Origin: Caballeronia pedi | Lineage (GTDB): Bacteria > Pseudomonadota > Gammaproteobacteria > Burkholderiales > Burkholderiaceae | DNA: 64,000 nucleotides | Assembly (NCBI RefSeq): GCF_001544915.2 | Contig: NZ_FCOE02000041.1 | Location: 1 to 64,000 of the forward strand | Direction: 5' to 3' | In this document: positions 25,519 through 34,066 of the stretch, one piece after another | How the letters are laid out: every line of letters starts with the position of its first letter | How positions within the stretch are numbered: the stretch's first letter is position 1 | Program-made: the position numbers and the translations under genes | Notes under the pieces: generated by a model | Database searches by the model: none | Seen by the model: only the letters and a program-made list of their open reading frames with translations | What the model was told of the DNA's origin: nothing

Positions 25519-26886
25519 TCAAGCCGACGGATTACGCTGCCACGCGGCATGAAGCGCCGAGCCGTCGAGATCGAGCGCGGCGAGCGGCACCAGTTCACCT
25601 TTCGCGACATCGGCGAGGAGCCGCTTGTTCGCGGCGAGATAGAACGGCGCGGCATCGCCTGCTTTGACGCGGTCGACCAGTAGAGGCGTCGCGCCGTCGA
25701 TCGTGTGGTGATGGCCGCCCATCGCGAGCGTCTCACCCGCCTTGAAGTCACGCGTGACGCGCGCGACCATCTGCGCGTAGGGCATCTGGTCCGCGCTGCC
25801 CGTCGGCTGGCCGAGCAGCACTGCCGAGAAAAGGCTCGTCGGCGTTTCGAGCCCCATCAGGTGATACGGCAGGTAAATACACGCATAGCGCCCGGTCCTG
25901 CCGACCACGTGACCTTTTTGCTTTAGCAATTGCCATGTCTCGTCGTCCTTGCAGCGCACGACGACGAACACGCCGCCGCCGAAGCTCACGTCGTCGGGGC
26001 GGCGTAAGCAATTGAAGACGTCGACCACCCCCGTGCGCTCGAGGATGCCACCGTCTTCCTTGGGCACGAAGATGTCTGCCAGTTCGCTGATGCGCGCGAG
26101 CGGGTAGTTGAGTGCATCGGCGGCAGGCAGGAAGCCGGTCGAATTTGACACCACGTTGAGTTCGCAATAGTCCGGCGTCGCGCTTTGCGGTAGCATCGAG
26201 AGCGCCTGGCTGCGCTTGGTGAGCGTCGCGGGAATATCTTCGCCAAGCGTCCAGCACCCGTCGAGCGAGACGGCGTGCCGCTCTTCCAGGTAGTCGACGG
26301 TCTGCGCCGCCGTGTCGTAAATGAAGTCGTATTCACTCGACTTACCCGCAGCCACCACCTCGAAGCCGAGCACGCGCGCCCACGTGACGAGGCCGATCAG
26401 GTTGCTCGGCTGATCGCCATCGGGCGTCGTGTAGACCACGTTGTTCTCGATCGCGAGCCGGTTCAGGTACGGGCCCGCGACCGAGTCGGTTTCCTTCGTT
26501 GCCATTGCGACGTGCACGCCGCGCTTCAGCGCGTTCTCCGCGATCTGCACGCTCACTTCGGGCTGCCCGGTCGCTTCCACGACGATGTCTAATTCCACCG
26601 CGTTCAGCAGCGCGTGATCACCGACCAGGGCGATGCGTCCCGCAGCGCGCGCCGCGTTGATGTCGTCGGCGTTGTTGCAGACTTTAGCCGCATCGGCGCC
26701 GAAGCCGAGCGAGGCCAGTGTCGCGAGCGTGCCGTCGATGTCAAGGTCGCACAGGGCGGCGATGTCGATGCTCGGCAGCGCGCGGCATTGCACGAGCAGC
26801 GAGCGGCCGAAGCCGCCCTTCGGACCGACGAGTGCCATTCGAATCGTGCGGTTGCCGAGCGCCTTGAAGAGATGTTCATAGTTCAT
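25519..26886 (-). CDS. NAD(P)-dependent oxidoreductase with SAF-type C-terminal domain (COG4091-like)
   Basis: A 455-residue protein resembling predicted homoserine dehydrogenase-like oxidoreductases. The N-terminal Rossmann part contains MALVGPKGGFGRS and VEATGQPEV; HVAMATKETDSVAGPYL follows. The C-terminal portion (from about residue 350) looks like an SAF domain (FKAGETLAMGG). AAAGGAC precedes the ATG. Members of this group are found in acid-sugar catabolic operons, and the gene sits between GntP and amidohydrolase genes. The exact reaction is not known to me. Confidence 0.72.
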   Translation of the reverse strand: MNYEHLFKALGNRTIRMALVGPKGGFGRSLLVQCRALPSIDIAALCDLDIDGTLATLASLGFGADAAKVCNNADDINAARAAGRIALVGDHALLNAVELDIVVEATGQPEVSVQIAENALKRGVHVAMATKETDSVAGPYLNRLAIENNVVYTTPDGDQPSNLIGLVTWARVLGFEVVAAGKSSEYDFIYDTAAQTVDYLEERHAVSLDGCWTLGEDIPATLTKRSQALSMLPQSATPDYCELNVVSNSTGFLPAADALNYPLARISELADIFVPKEDGGILERTGVVDVFNCLRRPDDVSFGGGVFVVVRCKDDETWQLLKQKGHVVGRTGRYACIYLPYHLMGLETPTSLFSAVLLGQPTGSADQMPYAQMVARVTRDFKAGETLAMGGHHHTIDGATPLLVDRVKAGDAAPFYLAANKRLLADVAKGELVPLAALDLDGSALHAAWQRNPSA

Positions 26887-26929
26887 GTGTCTGTCCTTTG
26901 CGAAGCGAGAGGGAGTTCAACTGCTGGTT

Positions 26930-28282
26930 TCAGCCGATGAGCGCGTTGAGCAGCAGGATCACCACCAGCGCGACGAGCGACTGGAAGGAAACGAGGAGCG
27001 TCCAGGTCTTGAGCGTGTCGCCGACGCTCAGCCGGAAATACTCCTTGAAGAGCCAGAAGCCGGAATCGTTCAGGTGCGAGAGCATCAGGCCGCCTGAACT
27101 GACCGCGAGCACGAGCAATTCGAGATTTACCCCGGGCGTAGCGGCCGCGATCGGCGCAACGATGCCGGCGGCCGTAACGGTCGCGACCGTCGCGGAGCCG
27201 ATGGCGATGCGAATTAATGCCGCCACCGCCCAGCCGAGCACCAGTGGCGAAATCGCCCAGTGCACGGCCCAGTGCGCGATCGAATCGCCGATATGCGTGG
27301 CGAGCAGCATCTCCTTCAAACCGCCCCCCGCACCGAGAATCAGGATCACGGCGGCGGCAGGCGCGACGCTCTTGCCGAGCAGCTTTTGAATCTGCGGCGG
27401 CGTCAGGCCGCTCTTCAGACCGAGCGACCAGATCGCGAACAGCACGGCGATAAGCAGAGACACGATCGGGTCGCCGACCGTTTCTAACAGCTCTCGCGCG
27501 GCGGTGCCGTTCGGCACGTAGTTGCGCCCGAACGTGCGGATCATCATGAGCACCGGCGGCAACAGCACGGTGATCAGCACAAGGCCTAGCGGCGGCACCG
27601 GACGCGCTTGCTTCGTTTCGGCCGCGGCTGCGGGCCCGAACAACGCGTCGCCCGGCGTGACCGGCAGGAAGCGCATCACGAACGCGGTAAAGACGGGGCC
27701 CGACAGAATCGCCATGGGAACGGCGACGATCAGGCCGTAGAAGATCGTGCGGCCTGCGTCAGCGTGTAAGGCGGCGAGCGCGAGCGTCGGCGACGGATGC
27801 GGCGGCAGGAGCCCGTGAGAAACGTAAAGGCCGGCGGCCATCGGAATGCCAACGGCCATCAGCGGACTTTTTGTGCGATTTGCGATCGCGTAGACGAGCG
27901 GCACGAGCATCACGAAGCTGACATCGAAGAGATGGGGCAGGCCGATCAGCAGCGAGGCCGCGCAAATCGCAGCGGGAATCCAGCGCTTCGAGCCGAGCCC
28001 GATGAAGGTGTTGGCGATGCGGTCAGCGCCGCCTGATTCGAGCAGCAGGCCACCGAGCATGGTGCCGAGACCGACGACCAGCCCGACCGAACTCAGGATG
28101 CCGCCGAAGCCTTTCTCGAAGCTCTTGATGACGGCGGTGGGCGCGAGTCCGGCTGCGCTGCCGAGGAAGCCGGCCGTGAGGATCAGCGCGAGAAACGGAT
28201 GCATTTTGAGCCGCGTGATGAGCAGCACAAGCAGCACGATGGCAATGGCCGGGGCGATCAACGGGTATAGCGATGGCTGCAT
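26930..28282 (-). CDS. GntP family permease (gluconate:H+ symporter type)
   Basis: A 450-residue membrane protein of the GntP family with about twelve to fourteen membrane segments. Recognisable parts are the N-terminal PAIAIVLLVLLITRLKMHPF, GLPHLFDVSFVMLVPLVYA and SHLNDSGFWLFKEYF. The family imports gluconate and related sugar acids with protons. It is the first gene of the leftward operon, divergent from the GntR gene at 28690, and the intervening DNA carries operator-like palindromes. Gluconate itself is not implied, since the operon lacks gluconate kinase. Confidence 0.9.
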   Translation of the reverse strand: MQPSLYPLIAPAIAIVLLVLLITRLKMHPFLALILTAGFLGSAAGLAPTAVIKSFEKGFGGILSSVGLVVGLGTMLGGLLLESGGADRIANTFIGLGSKRWIPAAICAASLLIGLPHLFDVSFVMLVPLVYAIANRTKSPLMAVGIPMAAGLYVSHGLLPPHPSPTLALAALHADAGRTIFYGLIVAVPMAILSGPVFTAFVMRFLPVTPGDALFGPAAAAETKQARPVPPLGLVLITVLLPPVLMMIRTFGRNYVPNGTAARELLETVGDPIVSLLIAVLFAIWSLGLKSGLTPPQIQKLLGKSVAPAAAVILILGAGGGLKEMLLATHIGDSIAHWAVHWAISPLVLGWAVAALIRIAIGSATVATVTAAGIVAPIAAATPGVNLELLVLAVSSGGLMLSHLNDSGFWLFKEYFRLSVGDTLKTWTLLVSFQSLVALVVILLLNALIG

Positions 28283-28330
28283 GGAAACTCGTCAGGGTTG
28301 GCTATGGCCGCCTTTTGAAGGCAGTGCTTG

Positions 28331-28343
28331 TTTGGCATACCAA
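28331..28343. promoter_or_regulatory. GntR-type operator copy 1
   Basis: TTTGGCATACCAA, matching the FadR-group pattern TGGTNNACCA apart from one base. It lies 49 bases upstream of the gntP start, within its likely promoter. Confidence 0.65.
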
Positions 28344-28526
28344 CTTGAAAGAGTGCGAGCGGGTATCGGCTGTTCGGCAAACCGGATCAGAGGGATCGCA
28401 GATGCGTCACGAGTCCCTTTAAACACGGGCATCTCCGAGCGAATAGAGCATTCTTACGGATGTCTCCATGCCTAGCTCTTATTCCGATCGCCCGGCAAAA
28501 AGGCCCGCTTGTTAGCTCTCATTCGA

Positions 28527-28540
28527 TTTGGTATACCAAA
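28527..28540. promoter_or_regulatory. GntR-type operator copy 2 (perfect palindrome)
   Basis: TTTGGTATACCAAA is a perfect 14-base palindrome containing TGGTATACCA. It lies in the middle of the divergent gntP/gntR gap. Confidence 0.75.
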
Positions 28541-28635
28541 ACTTAACGGGATGTCGGATCAGGGTCAAGTACGGGATAACACCCATGACAGCAGCCGCAG
28601 TGGGGCCTGTCGACGCCTCGCGACCCTTTGGTAAA

Positions 28636-28648
28636 GTGGCATACCGAT
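28636..28648. promoter_or_regulatory. GntR-type operator copy 3
   Basis: GTGGCATACCGAT, sharing TGGCATACC with copy 1. It ends 41 bases before the gntR start, which fits autoregulation. Confidence 0.5.
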
Positions 28649-28689
28649 TTACGGTAGCTGGAGAAATCAGAGAGAAGCGGGATGACCAG

Positions 28690-29409
28690 ATGACAGATTC
28701 CGAAGACGAACAAGAGATACTCGGGGGCGACGATCCGACCGACGAACTGCTGTCGATGCAGATCGCCCAACGCTTGCGCACGCTGATCGCCACGGACGAA
28801 TTGAAGCCCGGTGAACGTCTGCGCGAACGCACGCTTGCCGAACGGCTAGATGTGTCCCGGACACCGCTAAGGGAAGCGCTGAAGGAACTGGCGGGCGACG
28901 GACTCGTCGTCGTGCTGCCCAAGCGCGGCGCGGTCGTAGCGAAACTGAGTCCGGCGCAGATTGCCGAGAAACTGGATGTTCTCGGCGTGATTGAGGCGTT
29001 TGGCGGCGAGACGGCGTGTCGGATAGGCTCAGACGCAGAAATCGCTGAAATACGCGCGCTGCATCACGAGATGCACGCCGCATATGAACGGCGTGACCGG
29101 ATGAATTACTTCCGCCTCAATCAGGCGATTCACACGAGCATCATCGCCGCAGCGAAGAATGCGACGCTACAGCAAGTTCATGAACGGCTGAACCGCCAGC
29201 TTTACCGCTATCGGTTCCAGGGAAGCGTGACGTCGGAGACGTGGCATACCGCGATCGATGAGCACGAGGAGATAGTGAGACTGCTGTCGGCGCGAGACGG
29301 CGTGAAACTGGGGACGTTTTTAAGGCGGCATGTTCATAGCACATGGGAGCAATTGCCGCAGGAGGAAGGCGATGAAGTCGAGGAGAAATCGAATACGACG
29401 GACGATTAG
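28690..29409 (+). CDS. GntR family (FadR/FCD subgroup) transcriptional regulator
   Basis: A 239-residue GntR regulator with winged helix (LKPGERLRERTLAERLDVSR) and an FCD effector domain (CRIGSDAEIAEI to HVHSTWEQ) with metal-type His residues. The ATG at 28690 is the only start that keeps homology; the longer frame from 28528 would run over the operators. It is divergent from the GntP operon and very likely represses both directions through the three TGGYATACC sites, responding to a sugar acid or its catabolite. Confidence 0.88.
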   Translation: MTDSEDEQEILGGDDPTDELLSMQIAQRLRTLIATDELKPGERLRERTLAERLDVSRTPLREALKELAGDGLVVVLPKRGAVVAKLSPAQIAEKLDVLGVIEAFGGETACRIGSDAEIAEIRALHHEMHAAYERRDRMNYFRLNQAIHTSIIAAAKNATLQQVHERLNRQLYRYRFQGSVTSETWHTAIDEHEEIVRLLSARDGVKLGTFLRRHVHSTWEQLPQEEGDEVEEKSNTTDD

Positions 29410-30198
29410 AGGGATGTCGAAGGCAGGCGACGGGAAATGCGCGGGCGATCCTGGCGGATGCGGGCTCGGCTCGTTCCGCTATCGTTGAATTTTGCATGGC
29501 CAATGAACTATCTAGAGCCGAGCCAATTGTCGCGTATGGAATTGAAATTCCGAGTGACAGACACTCCCCGTGCACCAGGAAATAAGTCTTCGAGTATTCG
29601 TGAAGCTCCGGGGCTTGGCGGATCGCCGCTTTCCAAAAGACATTAACGAGACAGTTTGAAGCTAGTTCAACGGGACAGGGTGCGGCCGCGCCGTGACAGA
29701 TAAAGCGGGGGAGCAATTCGGCCGGTCGACAGACAGAAAGCGGCCATTAAGGGCCATTGGCTACAACCCCGGGGCGACGTTCGGACGGCCCTTTCATTAA
29801 TGGTAACGGTCAATTGGCTCTGTTACTCAATCGGTTGCATCTGCGTGCAGTCCACAGGTTGGCTTTGTAACGCTAGACAACTCGCCTTGCCCGCTTGAGA
29901 GACGCCGAACTTGAATAGCACGGCCAACGCACGCGGGTTAAAACCACGACCGGGAGTCGGTCAGGTAGTCGGCAGGGTCGCGATACTTGAATGAAAGGTG
30001 AGCCTAAAGCTCGTGTTTTCGATCACCTAGGAAAACCTTGAAATGTGCACGTCATTCGCTTATTAGTTGCTCGTGAGCGGCGGCAATCTGCGGGGCAATC
30101 CAGCGCAGGGGGAAGGCGTGGCGCGGCCTTCCTCTGGAGTTGTTTGAGCTTTTCGGACGGGCTGTCTTGTGCCCGCCGTTTGACACGTAACCGGAGGG
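29410..30198. other. gene-free stretch before the alkylsulfatase operon
   Basis: Nearly 800 bases without a coding frame I can support on either strand. The sulfatase promoter should lie at its right-hand end, but no clear hexamers or operator were found. Confidence 0.4.
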
Positions 30199-32253
30199 AT
30201 GATGTCTCAATCGGAAGATGGAGCAAAAACCGGAGCACGCCGGGCCTTTCTCAAGAACGTGGCAGTTGCAGGCGCCGCGACCGGTTTGTCGGGCGTAGTC
30301 GGTGAGACGTTCGCGCAAACTGGAGCAGCACTCTCCGCGACAGGCCCGGCGCCAAAGCCCGCTACACCGACCACGATCGCGCTCAACAGGCAGTACGCCG
30401 AGTACCTTTCCTTCGCTGACGCCCAGGACTTCGAGGACGCGAAACGCGGCCTGATTGCCACGCTTCCGGAGCCGGTCGTCATCAAGGGGCAAGGCGGATT
30501 CCCGGCATGGGATCTTCAGCAATTCGCGTTCGTGAAAGGCGGTCCAGAGAACAACGCGCCGTCGACCGTCAATCCGAGCCTTTGGCGCAACGCCAAGCTC
30601 AACATGAATCATGGCCTTTACACGGTGGTCGACGGAATCTGGCAAGTGCGTGGCTACGACCTCTCTGTAATGAGCATCATTCGGGGCGATCACGGTTATA
30701 TCGTCGTCGATCCTTTCATTACAACCGAAGTCGCCTCCACGGTTTGGAAGCAACTCGTCATCCCAAATCTCGGCGACATGCCGATTACCCATGTCATCTA
30801 TACGCACAGCCACGTCGATCATTACGGCGGTGTGCGCGGTCTCGTCAGCGACGATGACCTGAAGTCGGGAAAGGTTCAGATCGTCGCGCCGGTCGGCTTC
30901 ACGGAGGCTGCCGTCGGCGAAAACATCATCGCGGGCAACGCGATGGGACGGCGCGCGAGCTACATGTACGGGTCGCTCTTACCACGCAGTCCGGTGGGCA
31001 TCGTCGATGGCGGTCTCGGCAAGACGACCTCGGTCGGCACCATTACGCTTGCCGTGCCTACGATGTTCGCCGAGAAGACTGGGCAGAAATTGACGCTGGA
31101 CGGCGTCGAAATCGTGGTGCTGATGGCGCCGGAATCAGAGGCGCCGTCGGAGTTCATGTTCTATCTGCCGAAATTCAAGGCCTTCTGCGCGGCGGAAGAC
31201 GCGACCCATACGCTTCACAATCTCTACACGTTGCGCGGCGCCAAGGTTCGCGACGCCCTGCTGTGGTCCAAGTACCTCCAGGCAACGCTCGACATGTTCG
31301 GAGGCGATATGCAGGTCCTCTTCGCCTCGCACTACTGGCCGACCTGGGGCAACGATCGCATCAACTCGTTTCTGCGCGCGCAGCGCGACATGTATCGCTA
31401 CCTGCACGATCAGGTAATGCGTATGGCCAATATGGGCCAGACGCCGCTCGAGATTGGTCAGGCGATCCGTCTGCCGGATAGCCTGGCGAAACATTGGTAT
31501 TGCCGAAGCTATTACGGCACGGTCTACCACGACGCCGTCGCGCAGTACAACCTGCGCCTCGGATTCTTCGACGGTGTTCCCGCCAACTTGCACCGGCTGG
31601 AGCCGACCGAAAGCGGCAAGCGGTACGTCGAGTTCATGGGTGGAGCGGCGGCCGTTCTACGAAAGGCGCACGACTCCTATAACCAGGGCGACTATCGATG
31701 GGTGGCGGAGGTCGTCAACCATGTGGTGTTCGCGGACCCGCAAAACACCGCGGCGAAGCAACTGCTGGCGGACGCTTACGAGCAACTGGGGTATCAGTCG
31801 GAGTCGGCGCCCTGGCGCAACTTCTATCTAACGGGTGCGATGGAATTGCGCAACGGGGTGAGGAAGGGACAAGCACCAGCGCCGCAAAGCCCCGACACCA
31901 TCCAGGCGATGCCGCTCGACATGTTCCTCGACTACGTCGGCATCCGGCTGAACGCTGAGCGCGCGAACGGGAAAACAGCGTCGTTCAATCTCGTGCTGAC
32001 CGATACGAAGGAGAGCCGCCTTCTGGGCGTCGAGAACAGCGCGTTGCATTACTCGGAAAAGACCTCGAATCCGGTGGATGCAACGGTCACTATGACGCGC
32101 GCCGACCTCAACAGCATCATGATGGGCCAAACCAACATGCAGAAACTCGTGATGGCCGGCAGCGCCAAGATCGACGGCAACAGCCAGAAGCTTGGCGAGT
32201 TCGTGTCGTGGCTCGACAACTTCGACTTCTGGTTCAACATCGTCACGCCTTGA
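30199..32253 (+). CDS. alkyl/aryl sulfatase, metallo-beta-lactamase type (SdsA1/YjcS family)
   Basis: A 684-residue Zn-dependent alkylsulfatase that releases sulfate and an alcohol from alkyl sulfate esters such as surfactants. The binuclear zinc motif THSHVDHYGG gives His203, His205, Asp207 and His208. A dimerisation region (residues about 385-520) follows, then a C-terminal SCP2-like lipid-binding domain (from about 555). The N-terminus has a twin-arginine signal (GARRAFLKNVAVAGAATG), so it acts in the periplasm. GGAGGG lies directly before two ATG codons (30199, 30202); the second has better spacing. It is followed closely by two unknown genes. Confidence 0.92.
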   Translation: MMSQSEDGAKTGARRAFLKNVAVAGAATGLSGVVGETFAQTGAALSATGPAPKPATPTTIALNRQYAEYLSFADAQDFEDAKRGLIATLPEPVVIKGQGGFPAWDLQQFAFVKGGPENNAPSTVNPSLWRNAKLNMNHGLYTVVDGIWQVRGYDLSVMSIIRGDHGYIVVDPFITTEVASTVWKQLVIPNLGDMPITHVIYTHSHVDHYGGVRGLVSDDDLKSGKVQIVAPVGFTEAAVGENIIAGNAMGRRASYMYGSLLPRSPVGIVDGGLGKTTSVGTITLAVPTMFAEKTGQKLTLDGVEIVVLMAPESEAPSEFMFYLPKFKAFCAAEDATHTLHNLYTLRGAKVRDALLWSKYLQATLDMFGGDMQVLFASHYWPTWGNDRINSFLRAQRDMYRYLHDQVMRMANMGQTPLEIGQAIRLPDSLAKHWYCRSYYGTVYHDAVAQYNLRLGFFDGVPANLHRLEPTESGKRYVEFMGGAAAVLRKAHDSYNQGDYRWVAEVVNHVVFADPQNTAAKQLLADAYEQLGYQSESAPWRNFYLTGAMELRNGVRKGQAPAPQSPDTIQAMPLDMFLDYVGIRLNAERANGKTASFNLVLTDTKESRLLGVENSALHYSEKTSNPVDATVTMTRADLNSIMMGQTNMQKLVMAGSAKIDGNSQKLGEFVSWLDNFDFWFNIVTP

Positions 32254-32262
32254 GGTGAGTCC

Positions 32263-32790
32263 ATGTGCGCAATCTGCAACTTCAAGATCGATTTCGGCGT
32301 CGGTCACCCGCTTGCGCTGACGGTCGCGGTGGCAGCGCGGCAGGCGATCGAGGCGGGCCTGATCGAGCCGGTCGATGCGGCCGAAGGTGCGTTCTCCGCC
32401 GCTCGTAGGCGAATGTCCTCCGTCGACGCGTTGAACCTGCTGCAAGCACGCATCGAAGGCGCTCATAGCGAAGACGCGCTGCTGGCGCTTCCGGACTTTT
32501 ACGTGCTGCTCATCGAGAACGACACGTGGGGCTTTTTTCACGCGACCACGAACGGCTTCGATCCGGACATCGTCCCCGAGATTCCTGACGTCACGGCCAC
32601 GGACGAAGAGAAGCGCAGCAACATCGTCATCATGTCTGAGGGCGGCTTGCGAGCATGGCTGGATGAACGCTTCAATATCGAACAGGCTTTGCGCGAATCG
32701 CTGTTCATGATTGACGCGTCTGCCGGCCCGACCGACTCGCTGTCGCGAATGCTCGTTGTTGCGGAGTCGACCGTAACCGGCAACTGCTGA
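32263..32790 (+). CDS. hypothetical protein in the alkylsulfatase operon
   Basis: A 175-residue soluble protein with GAGGTGAG upstream, beginning nine bases after the sulfatase stop. It starts MCAICNFKIDFGVGHPLAL, with a Cys-x-x-Cys pair near the N-terminus, and has no signal peptide, so unlike the sulfatase it should stay in the cytoplasm. The middle segment (ALPDFYVLLIENDTWGFF) looks like a buried strand pair. I do not recognise the family. Tight spacing suggests a role linked to alkylsulfate use. Confidence 0.7.
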   Translation: MCAICNFKIDFGVGHPLALTVAVAARQAIEAGLIEPVDAAEGAFSAARRRMSSVDALNLLQARIEGAHSEDALLALPDFYVLLIENDTWGFFHATTNGFDPDIVPEIPDVTATDEEKRSNIVIMSEGGLRAWLDERFNIEQALRESLFMIDASAGPTDSLSRMLVVAESTVTGNC

Positions 32791-32838
32791 CTCGTATCGG
32801 GAGTTTGGATTGGATCGGCGGGCCGAGAGGGGCGCATC

Positions 32839-33351
32839 ATGAGTACTCTGACGCAGAAGCTCAAGCATGAATTTATGAAAGTGCTGCCGCCGACAATATT
32901 CTTCTTCGTCATTCTGCATATCGTCGCGCTCATTCGTGCGCTCATGGTCAGGGGAACGGGAATTTCGTTTCCGGGTTCGGCGTCGGCACTGATCGCGGCT
33001 CTGATACTCGGAAAGTCGGTGCTGATCGCGGATATGTTGCCGTTCATTAATCGGTTTCCAGATAAGCCACTCATCTGGAACGTCGGCTGGAAGACGCTGA
33101 TGTACACGCTCGTTGCGCTGTTGTTGCACTATCTGGAGCGGCTCTACGAGTACTGGAAAGCGACGCCCGGTTTTGCCGCGGCGAATCACGAATTGATGAT
33201 GGGAATTAACTGGCCGCGCTTCTGGGCGGTCCAGATATTGCTCCTCACGCTGATCCTGATGTATTGCGACATCGCGGAACTGGCGCGCGTGATTGGCCGC
33301 AAGACGCTCAAGTCGATGTTTTTCGGTCCCCTTCCCACGCAGACGAAGTAG
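32839..33351 (+). CDS. four-helix membrane protein in the alkylsulfatase operon
   Basis: A 170-residue protein with GAGGGG before the ATG and four predicted membrane helices (about residues 17-37, 48-68, 84-103 and 130-150), with a basic cytoplasmic C-terminus. No conserved catalytic motif is recognised. It lies 48 bases after the previous gene and completes the operon. Possible roles include surfactant or product passage or membrane protection; this is speculation. Confidence 0.7.
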   Translation: MSTLTQKLKHEFMKVLPPTIFFFVILHIVALIRALMVRGTGISFPGSASALIAALILGKSVLIADMLPFINRFPDKPLIWNVGWKTLMYTLVALLLHYLERLYEYWKATPGFAAANHELMMGINWPRFWAVQILLLTLILMYCDIAELARVIGRKTLKSMFFGPLPTQTK

Positions 33352-33413
33352 TCGAACGGTCGCTTCACTTCAAAACCGGGCATTGAAGTTCCGCAAACTT
33401 GGACGGCCGAGAA

Positions 33414-33429
33414 GGGTCGGCTACGGAAG
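33414..33429 (+). repeat. copy of dispersed intergenic repeat
   Basis: GGGTCGGCTACGGAAG, identical over 16 bases to the copy at 53919. About 30 bases upstream is CATTGAAGTTC (33381), a block also present at 45569. Confidence 0.55.
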
Positions 33430-33925
33430 TCGCGATGCGGCTCTGCGATGCGCGATCAACGGCGAGCGACGAACTGCCGGGATCGGCCATGAACAGCCCT
33501 TCGTCGATCGCGGAACTTTGCCGCTCCAGCGGCCGATTCGGTTCAGGTAGCCGACGTTGACGCACGGTTGCCAGACAGGGGAAAGGGGAATGGAGGTCGA
33601 GTCGTCACGATGATGTCCTAGCGCCGAAACGGTTCGCACTGACGACGCAGGACGTCTTGGGGCAGCAACGCTCTTTCACGAGCGCGCCATAGTCGACAGC
33701 GTCAAAGACATCAGCCGAGCACCCGCTCAGAATTCCGATCTTTGGCGCACGACCACATTCGGATTACGCGATTCAAACTTTCGGTCGACTTTTAACGCCC
33801 GCGGGCCGGCACTCGCTAGCCTGTGGCGTGGTACTTCGCTGCCCACGCAACGCCTCAGTGGGAGGTCTCCCACGACAACCAGCTGACCCTACATATCGGG
33901 TAAACGTGAGCCACTGTTTCTCACA

Positions 33926-33953
33926 TATTTATTGACACCCCTAGCAAATATGG
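33926..33953 (+). promoter_or_regulatory. porin promoter -35 inside a TetR-type operator block
   Basis: TATTTATTG (33926-33934) and CAAATATGG (33945-33953) form an imperfect inverted repeat. The -35 hexamer TTGACA (33932-33937) overlaps it. The core TTGACACCCCTAGCAA closely matches TTGACACCCATCGCAA at 36172, before the aryl-CoA operon. Poor TAGATT at 33954 could be the -10. Confidence 0.65.
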
Positions 33954-34066
33954 TAGATTTTGGCGTCACTTGAGGTCTATGGACTCTGCTCTCAGCCAGA
34001 GAGCTCCTGAACAAAAACTCGAGACCAGATCTATTAATTAGTATAACTACCTAAGGAGACGCAAAA

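Larger units (their letters stand above)
33352..34066. other. intergenic region before porin gene
   Basis: About 715 bases with no supported gene. It contains one dispersed repeat copy (33414) and, at its right end, the porin promoter with the operator-like block at 33926. Confidence 0.45.

Noticed and set aside
29219..29260. TGGCATACC inside the gntR coding region, like the operators upstream
   Set aside because: It is within conserved coding sequence and lacks the symmetric arms; likely coincidence.
31828..33189. 453-codon reverse frame over the sulfatase end and the two unknown genes
   Set aside because: It spans three supported forward genes, is Arg/Gln/His-rich and has no ribosome site or family.
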